From Nitrolancea sp040255925 (GTDB lineage: Bacteria > Chloroflexota > Chloroflexia > Thermomicrobiales > Thermomicrobiaceae), in NCBI GenBank assembly GCA_040255925.1, contig JBDZVX010000084.1, forward strand, positions 1 to 9,975: 9,975 nt of DNA, given 5' to 3'. This document shows positions 5,678-9,975 of the stretch, in pieces. Below the pieces are notes generated by a model. It searched no databases. It saw nothing but the letters and a program-made list of their open reading frames with translations, and had not been told where the DNA came from. Made by a program: the position numbers and the translations under genes. The stretch's first letter is position 1; every line of letters starts with the position of its first letter.

Positions 5678-7809
5678 ATTATCTCCGGTGCCGGAATCCC
5701 GAGCAGCCCTAAACCGTTCTCCAACACCTGCCGGGTCGCGTTCACCAGCGCCAGGCGGGCAGAGCGTCGCGGCTCCGGTGCCGGCAAGACTGGGCAAGCG
5801 CGGTAGAAATCGTTGAAGTCCTTGGCAAGGTCGTAGACGTAGTTGGCAATCACCAGCGGCTTATACTCCTCCGCCGCCCGCTCCACCTCGGCTGGGAAGA
5901 TCGCGACCCGCTGAATCAGGTTGATCTCCTCCGCCGTCAGCGGCTCCTCCCCAAAGTCGATCTCCGCCGCCGCCGGCAGCTCGACCTTTTCGAGGATCCG
6001 GCAGGCACGGGCGTGAGCGTACTGGATGTAGGGCGCGGCGTGTCCATCGAAGGAGAGCGATTCCTCGATATCGAAGACGAACACCCGGTTATTGTCGCGG
6101 GAGAGCATCGTGTATTTGATGCTGCCGAGCCCGACATCGCGCGCGATCCGGTCTTTCAAATCATCCGGCAAGGATGGATTCTTCTCGTCGATGATCTCTC
6201 GCGCGCGGCGGAGCACCGCGTCGACCACGTCTTCATACAGCACCACGTTTCCAGTCCGGCTACTCATCGCGCCGGTCGGCAGCATGACCGTCTCATAGCC
6301 GAGGTGGAAACACTTGGCTGCCTGCTCGAAGCCCCAGAGCTCCATGATCTTGAAGATCTGCTGGAAATAGAGCGTCTGGCGAACATCGACGACCCAGATC
6401 GACCGATCCACATGGTAGTCTTCGAACTTCCGTCTGGTCAGCGCCAGGTCCTTGGTCGAATAAAGCGTCGTGCCGTCTGAGCGGAGGATCGGTAGCGTCC
6501 GATATGTTTCGTTCTTCAGGCCCAGCTTCTCGTCGATCTTCACCACCGGCAGCCCGTTGCTGACCTCGGCAATCCCACGGTTGAGGAGCTCCTGGACGAT
6601 CTCACGCCCCTCCTCCTCCACCTCACTCTCGTAAAACCAGACATCGAAGTGGACATCGAGCTCGTCGTAGATCCGGTTGAACTCCTCCATACTCCAGGCC
6701 CGGGTCTCCTCCCAGAGCTGAATGAACTCCGGATCTTTCCGCTCCCATAACTGGAACGTCTCGCGGACCTCACGCTGCCACTGCGGGCCCCAAGCCCACC
6801 ATTCGAGGTGGTCGTGGAAACCCTGCCAGCGCTTGATCCACTCCTGATAACGAGAGGGGTCTTCCTCTCGCTCGCTGGCCTCCTCTACTCGCCGCTCAAG
6901 TTGAATCCCGAGCGAACGCCAGAACCTCGCGATCATATCGGCGGTCACCAAGACATCCTGATCCGCATCCCGGCTTTGGGCGAATTTTCGCGCCAGGGTG
7001 AAAATATGCCCAGCCACCGGCGAGCCCCACCAGCGAGCCGCCATATCCCGGTCCGTCGCCTTGGCGAGCGCCGGGTCCTCGGTGGCCAATTCGTCCAGGA
7101 AGCCGGCCAGGTCCATGCGGAAGTTGAGCCGCCGGTTCGCCTCGGTGTAGATCGCGCCCAGCCAGCGGCCACGCGCTTCCGGCGGCTCCTCTCCCTGGTG
7201 GAAACGGCGATAACACCAGAGCGTCTTGATGACGTGCGCGCCCATGTCGCCAATGTAGTTCGCGGCCAGCAAGTCAAAGCCATCGAAGCGCAGGATGCGG
7301 GTAAGCGCGTTTCCGAGACAGACGTTGCGCAGGTGGCCGATGTGGAACTCCTTGTGGGTGTTCGGCTGGGAATATTCGACCATCACCCGATCGGTCTGCC
7401 CCGGACCGTGCCCGTACCGTTGCCCGCCCTCGAGGATCGACTGGATCACCTCGCTGCTGAACCGCTTGGCATCGAAGAAGAGATTGATGTACCCATTGAC
7501 CGCTTCAACACTCGCGTAGATGTGCTGGCCGGACAGGCGATCCACCACCTGTTGCGCGATCGCTTGCGCCCGCTCGCGAACAAGATCCTGCGTCCGGCGT
7601 TTGGCCTCTTTCTTCGACAGGCCGGCGGTCTCGGCGGCGATCGTCGGAGCGAGCTGCTCGTTTGCGATCTGATAGCTGATCGAGGACGACGTGCCCCAGG
7701 ACCCGGAGAACGGAATCGGACGCATCTCGAACCGGCGACGGCCGTAGCCGAGATCCTCGAGGGCATCGTTGATCAACGCGGATGCCCGGCGCTCCTCAGT
7801 CTGAAACAT
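5674..7809 (-). CDS. argS: Arginyl-tRNA synthetase, long form with internal insertion
   Basis: The class I synthetase charges tRNA-Arg with arginine. The 711 residues far exceed the usual 550-600. In order: the N-terminal additional domain (about 1-112); the catalytic core with FHIGHL, HIGH at 156-159, and YIGDMGAH at 185-192; an extra Trp- and charge-rich stretch (about 250-355); the family segment SMEEFNRIYDEL (373-384) with FDVWFYES; YSTKDLAL (450-457); MSSRTGN (515-521) in place of KMSKS; SFDGHAAPYIQYAHAR (586-601); and the DALR anticodon-binding helices from about 630 to the end. Both KMSKS lysines are absent (A-M-S-S-R), which is tolerated in many ArgRS. An upstream ATG at 7833 is in frame, but I prefer 7809 because GAGGTGGAG stands just before it and nothing suitable precedes 7833. 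It overlaps the arginase start by four bases and lies 72 bases after the thymidylyltransferase gene. Confidence 0.95.
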   Translation of the reverse strand: MFQTEERRASALINDALEDLGYGRRRFEMRPIPFSGSWGTSSSISYQIANEQLAPTIAAETAGLSKKEAKRRTQDLVRERAQAIAQQVVDRLSGQHIYASVEAVNGYINLFFDAKRFSSEVIQSILEGGQRYGHGPGQTDRVMVEYSQPNTHKEFHIGHLRNVCLGNALTRILRFDGFDLLAANYIGDMGAHVIKTLWCYRRFHQGEEPPEARGRWLGAIYTEANRRLNFRMDLAGFLDELATEDPALAKATDRDMAARWWGSPVAGHIFTLARKFAQSRDADQDVLVTADMIARFWRSLGIQLERRVEEASEREEDPSRYQEWIKRWQGFHDHLEWWAWGPQWQREVRETFQLWERKDPEFIQLWEETRAWSMEEFNRIYDELDVHFDVWFYESEVEEEGREIVQELLNRGIAEVSNGLPVVKIDEKLGLKNETYRTLPILRSDGTTLYSTKDLALTRRKFEDYHVDRSIWVVDVRQTLYFQQIFKIMELWGFEQAAKCFHLGYETVMLPTGAMSSRTGNVVLYEDVVDAVLRRAREIIDEKNPSLPDDLKDRIARDVGLGSIKYTMLSRDNNRVFVFDIEESLSFDGHAAPYIQYAHARACRILEKVELPAAAEIDFGEEPLTAEEINLIQRVAIFPAEVERAAEEYKPLVIANYVYDLAKDFNDFYRACPVLPAPEPRRSARLALVNATRQVLENGLGLLGIPAPEIM

Positions 7810-7812
7810 GGT

Positions 7813-7821
7813 CTCCACCTC
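7813..7821 (-). promoter_or_regulatory. Ribosome binding site deciding the argS start
   Basis: Read on the - strand, GAGGTGGAG ends three bases before the ATG at 7809, and its GAGGTG core lies six bases away. It would be inside the coding sequence if the in-frame ATG at 7833 were used, and that ATG has no purine-rich site upstream. This supports the shorter protein. Confidence 0.6.
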
Positions 7822-7862
7822 TAGCCGGGACATCGCTCAAACGCGCTCGACCCCAGGAAAGA

Positions 7863-7880
7863 CGGCCGGAGGATCGGCCG
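7863..7880 (-). terminator. GC-rich hairpin after the thymidylyltransferase gene
   Basis: CGGCCG (7863-7868) and CGGCCG (7875-7880) pair across a 6-base loop, beginning one base after the stop codon of the upstream gene. On the - strand it is followed by TCTTTCC, only a weak T-rich tail. It may be a partial terminator or may dampen readthrough into argS. Confidence 0.35.
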
Positions 7881-7881
7881 G

Positions 7882-8652
7882 TCAGCCAGCCCCGATACGG
7901 CTATGTTGGGCTGCCGGGGTAGCGGATTTGCCCCAGCCGCGCCGTTTGGCCCAGAAGCGGCTCGAACGGTGCAAGCTCTCGAATGTCCCTGCGTCACTCC
8001 AGAAGCCCTCGAGTTCGGTCCAGGCGAGCCGGCCATCCTCAAGGTAGAAATTATTGACGTCCGTGATCTCAAGCTCTCCCCGGTCCGACGGCTTGAGCCG
8101 CCCGATATAGTCGAACACGTGGGAGTCAAACATATACAAGCCCGTGACCGCGTAATCGCTCGCGGGCTGCCGGGGCTTCTCCTCGATCCGGAGAATTTTT
8201 CCTGGGTCATCCGGGTCGAACACTGGACAGCCGAACCGCTCCGGGTCCGGAACCTTGGACAGGAACAGCAACGCGCCGCCGGAAAAGTCCTCAACCGCGG
8301 GGCGGATATCCGCATCGGTGGTATTGTCACCCAGGATGACGCACAGATCGTCACCGTCAACGAAGTCCTGACACAGGCTGAGTGCCTCGGCGATACCGCC
8401 CTCCTGCTCCTGATAGGTGTACTCGAGATGGCGGATGCCGAGCTGCTTGCCATTCCGCAGGACCCGCAGGAAATGCCCGGCGTGCGGCCCACCGGTGACG
8501 ATGATGATGTCATCGATCCCGGCATTGACCAGGGTAGCGATGGGATAGTAGATCATCGGCTGATCGTAGATCGGGAGCAGGTGCTTGTTCGTCGCATGGG
8601 TGAGCGGAAACAGCCGGCTGCCGATCCCCCCTGCTAGGATAATACCCTTCAT
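7882..8652 (-). CDS. rmlA: Short glucose-1-phosphate thymidylyltransferase-like nucleotidyltransferase
   Basis: Family members join a sugar 1-phosphate to a nucleoside triphosphate, typically dTTP plus glucose 1-phosphate giving dTDP-glucose, the first step to dTDP-rhamnose. The 256 residues carry LAGGIGSRL (6-14) with the pyrophosphorylase signature, NKHLLPIYDQPMIYYPI (22-38) with Lys23, QEGGIAEAL (83-91), the metal-binding GDN at 108-110, EEKP (157-160), ELEITDVN (193-200) and WSDAGT (218-223). The length matches the short RmlA-like class rather than the roughly 290-residue E. coli type, so the C-terminal helices that form the regulatory site there are reduced. The last 25 residues are basic and look disordered. 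The start at 8652 gives the typical MKGIILAGG opening with GGAGG eight bases upstream (8661-8665). The frame is open upstream to 8745 without family features. dTTP use is inferred from the family; UTP or another substrate is possible. Confidence 0.85.
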   Translation of the reverse strand: MKGIILAGGIGSRLFPLTHATNKHLLPIYDQPMIYYPIATLVNAGIDDIIIVTGGPHAGHFLRVLRNGKQLGIRHLEYTYQEQEGGIAEALSLCQDFVDGDDLCVILGDNTTDADIRPAVEDFSGGALLFLSKVPDPERFGCPVFDPDDPGKILRIEEKPRQPASDYAVTGLYMFDSHVFDYIGRLKPSDRGELEITDVNNFYLEDGRLAWTELEGFWSDAGTFESLHRSSRFWAKRRGWGKSATPAAQHSRIGAG

Positions 8653-8796
8653 TCCCAATTCCTCCACAACCCGATTTCGCGCCCATTTCGATTCCCCCGG
8701 CGCGGAGCCTGTCCCTCGCCACCGGCCTACCGGCGCTCCGAACATCGATGATCGTGAGTGCGTGAGAAATCAGCCGGTACCTGAGCCATGAGACGA

Positions 8797-8826
8797 GGAA
8801 TATCCACCTCACGGCCGACAAGCCAA
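8797..8826 (-). promoter_or_regulatory. Weak candidate promoter upstream of the thymidylyltransferase gene
   Basis: On the - strand TTGGCT (8821-8826) is followed after 18 bases by TATTCC (8797-8802). Only the TTG and TAT parts match consensus well. It lies in the 220-base gap before the gene, which is large enough to hold a separate promoter. A TATACT at 8853-8858 is a better -10 but has no -35 partner. Confidence 0.22.
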
Positions 8827-8872
8827 CAGATTGCCGGCCGCGATCCAGCGAGAGTATACACCCGCGTCCCGG

Positions 8873-9298
8873 TCACCGTTTACGGCCGCGCCCGGTCACC
8901 GTCTTGATCATCGCGCGTAAACCGGCAACCGTACTGTAGGCCGAGATGACCGGCCGGACCACTTCCTCGCTGACGAACTCGGTGGTTCCCTTGACCCGCA
9001 CCGCCGTATCCACCGCGTTCTGCGAGATCTGTCCAAGCTTGGGTCCCAGTTGTTCGAGAAGCGGGATGATATGGTCTTTCAGCAGCAGCGCAAGCCAGAC
9101 GGAGACACCCACCAGCGCGCCCAGCAAGAGGACGACCAGCACCGCCGATAGCGCGAGGAAGATGATTGAAATACTCGCCAGCCGCTCCAGCGCCGATTCG
9201 TCCGGCCCACCGAGCAGGTAGAGCACAACCGCGATGATGAGGAACAGCGCCACGAGCCCACCAAGCGTGAGCCAGACCCATCCCTTTCGTATGTGCAT
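8873..9298 (-). CDS. Hypothetical two-helix membrane protein
   Basis: I do not recognise a named family. The 141 residues show a short basic start (MHIRKGW), a membrane helix at about 8-29, an acidic loop (GPDESALER, 31-39), a second long hydrophobic stretch at about 41-73, then a soluble part. The soluble part has amphipathic helical segments (KDHIIPLLEQLGPKLGQISQNA, given here as residues 74-95 in meaning only; and about 97-132 with EEVVRPVISAYS) and ends in a strongly basic tail, GRGRKR. The layout resembles small membrane-bound scaffold or YtxH/DUF948-like proteins, but this is a resemblance of shape only. GGGAGG at 9307-9312, eight bases before the ATG, supports the start. It follows the 96-aa membrane gene on the same strand, and its start lies one base after the stop of a possible 23-codon ORF. 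Confidence 0.7.
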   Translation of the reverse strand: MHIRKGWVWLTLGGLVALFLIIAVVLYLLGGPDESALERLASISIIFLALSAVLVVLLLGALVGVSVWLALLLKDHIIPLLEQLGPKLGQISQNAVDTAVRVKGTTEFVSEEVVRPVISAYSTVAGLRAMIKTVTGRGRKR

Positions 9299-9299
9299 A

Positions 9300-9371
9300 C
9301 TATCCGCCTCCCGAACTCGCCCAATACCATGTCCGCCAGCCGGAAGCTGACGGATAACGCCACGATTTCAT
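9300..9371 (-). CDS. Possible 23-residue Trp-rich small ORF upstream of the 141-aa gene
   Basis: An ATG at 9371 is preceded four bases upstream by AAAGGA (9376-9381) and leads to a TAG at 9300-9302, one base before the ATG of the membrane gene. The predicted peptide starts MKSWRYP and ends in SSGGG, with Trp at residues 4, 12, 15 and 17. The ribosome binding site and the tight junction suggest translational coupling. The same frame is open far upstream, so the piece could instead be the end of a longer, frame-shifted protein, or chance. No function is suggested. Confidence 0.25.
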   Translation of the reverse strand: MKSWRYPSASGWRTWYWASSGGG

Positions 9372-9447
9372 CCGATCCTTTGTTGGTTCCGGCTGGACGT
9401 TCACCTCGAAACGGTAACGGTCCAGCCACAGGCCCAGGTTTGGCGTA

Positions 9448-9738
9448 TTAGCGACGCGCGAGACGCCGGCGAGTTCGAGGTTCCGGTAGCGGCGATGTAA
9501 AAAACCAGCAGACCAGCAGTCCGAAGAAGGCCCCTGCCGAGGCGGCGAGCAGCGGGATGCTCCCAACCCGGAACAGCTCCGCTCCGGCAAGGACTGCAAG
9601 TATCTCACCACCGGTGAACCCGATCACCGCGGACAGCCAGAAGCAGGGAAGCTGCCACAGGCGACGGCCGGCCAGGCTATGGAAGAGGAGGCCGTAGATA
9701 CTGGCCAGCACGATCGAAAGTACCAGAGATGGAGACAC
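9448..9738 (-). CDS. Hypothetical small integral membrane protein (three helices)
   Basis: The 96 residues hold three hydrophobic segments at about 3-20, 30-52 and 57-81, then a short Pro-containing, strongly basic tail (PEPRTRRRLARR), which should lie in the cytoplasm. The pattern GRRLWQLPCFWLSAVIGFTGGE, here residues 24-45, and the following GSIPLLAASAGAFFGLL recall small conserved membrane proteins of Chloroflexota, but I cannot give a family name or a function. The start is a GTG at 9738, supported by AGGAG six bases upstream (9745-9749); no ATG in frame does better. A run of six T (9499-9504 on the other strand as A) lies within the third helix, and an indel there would replace the basic tail with a longer one reaching almost to the next gene. 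Confidence 0.68.
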   Translation of the reverse strand: MSPSLVLSIVLASIYGLLFHSLAGRRLWQLPCFWLSAVIGFTGGEILAVLAGAELFRVGSIPLLAASAGAFFGLLVCWFFTSPLPEPRTRRRLARR

Positions 9739-9767
9739 AGCATGCTCCTAAAAACACTGACCGGGAA

Positions 9768-9792
9768 CCAATGGCGAGCGCGACGCCATTGG
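9768..9792 (-). terminator. Perfect 9-bp hairpin, probable terminator of the gene to the right
   Basis: CCAATGGCG (9768-9776) pairs perfectly with CGCCATTGG (9784-9792) across a 7-base loop. Read on the - strand it lies 44 bases after the stop of the partial frame at the right edge, and a TTTTT run follows some way downstream, just before the AGGAG of the 96-aa gene. The distance from stem to T-run is long for an intrinsic terminator, so a protein-binding site is an alternative. Confidence 0.45.
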
Positions 9793-9836
9793 ATCTTACA
9801 CGCTAGCGCAACCCGATGCGCAGTTCTCAGGCGATA

Positions 9837-9975
9837 TCAGTCGGATAACAGACCATATCGCAGCACCCGCAGCCATCCCGGCGGGCGAAAGATGGCCGTA
9901 CAGAGTACGATATCGATGTACGGGCTGGCGAAGAGAACGACGCTCCCAGCCCGGTGGACGGCGCGTTTGCCGGTG
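9837..9975 (-). CDS. Possible C-terminal end of a gene running in from the right edge
   Basis: One - strand frame is open from the right edge to a TGA at 9837-9839, giving 45 residues that look protein-like: a basic start, then a hydrophobic stretch with SVVLFASPYIDIVLCTAIF, followed by PPGWLRVLRYGLLSD. The other frames here are less protein-like. The downstream hairpin fits a gene ending here. Because the piece is short, both its reality and its family are uncertain; a membrane protein end is possible. Confidence 0.35.
   Translation of the reverse strand, partial: TGKRAVHRAGSVVLFASPYIDIVLCTAIFRPPGWLRVLRYGLLSD

Noticed and set aside
5677..5797. Longer N-terminus for the arginase starting at 5797
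   Set aside because: It would overlap argS by over 120 bases and adds no arginase sequence. The GTGA start has a ribosome binding site.
6808..7824. Long + strand open frame of 338 codons opposite argS
   Set aside because: It mirrors the argS codons on the other strand, has no family motif, and arises from high-GC coding bias.
7903..8637. Long + strand open frame of 244 codons opposite the thymidylyltransferase gene
   Set aside because: It lies entirely over a gene with clear motifs and has no recognisable features of its own.
9300..9371. Trp operon-type attenuator
   Set aside because: The Trp codons are not adjacent, no alternating hairpins are seen, and the following gene is a membrane protein unrelated to tryptophan.
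9906..9932. GATATCGAT palindromic cluster near the right edge
   Set aside because: It is imperfect and falls in a possible coding end (PYIDIV), so codon use explains it.
1..9975. CRISPR array, tRNA, rRNA, insertion sequence or phage gene
   Set aside because: I found no regularly spaced repeats, cloverleaf sequence, transposase motif or terminal inverted repeats.

Overview
The window is a GC-rich stretch (about 60% by eye) of a free-living bacterium and shows no tRNA or rRNA gene, insertion sequence, CRISPR array or phage gene. The mix of genes points to a Chloroflexota-like bacterium, perhaps Thermomicrobia: a LytR-CpsA-Psr protein beside an Asp-box lipoprotein, a short sugar-nucleotidyltransferase, an unusually long arginyl-tRNA synthetase followed by an arginase, and small membrane proteins. 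This placement is inference from gene style, not from a marker gene.

Left part (1-1517): the 3' end of a PduO-type cobalamin adenosyltransferase runs in from the left edge on the + strand. Convergent to it, on the - strand, lie a small ABM-fold protein and dCTP deaminase (dcd). dcd has a good sigma70-type promoter with a small dyad over its -10 box.

Centre left (1518-4561): divergent from dcd are two + strand envelope genes. The first is a membrane-anchored LCP (LytR-CpsA-Psr) protein with a C-terminal LytR_C domain. The second is a lipoprotein with a Ser/Pro/Ala linker and four Asp-box (BNR) motifs.

Right part (4724-9975): everything is on the - strand. In transcription order these are the tail of a possible gene cut by the right edge, a hairpin, a 96-aa three-helix membrane protein, a 141-aa two-helix membrane protein, a short glucose-1-phosphate thymidylyltransferase-like enzyme, argS and an arginase. 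argS and the arginase overlap by four bases (GTGA), so the enzyme that charges arginine and the one that breaks it down are probably translated together. A nested hairpin lies between the convergent lipoprotein and arginase genes.

Most genes are recognisable housekeeping or envelope functions. I found no convincing new multi-gene system. The points most worth a second look are the argS-arginase coupling, the Trp-rich insertion in ArgRS, and the coding-like but frame-shifting sequence between the two small membrane-protein genes, which includes a 23-codon ORF with its own ribosome binding site.
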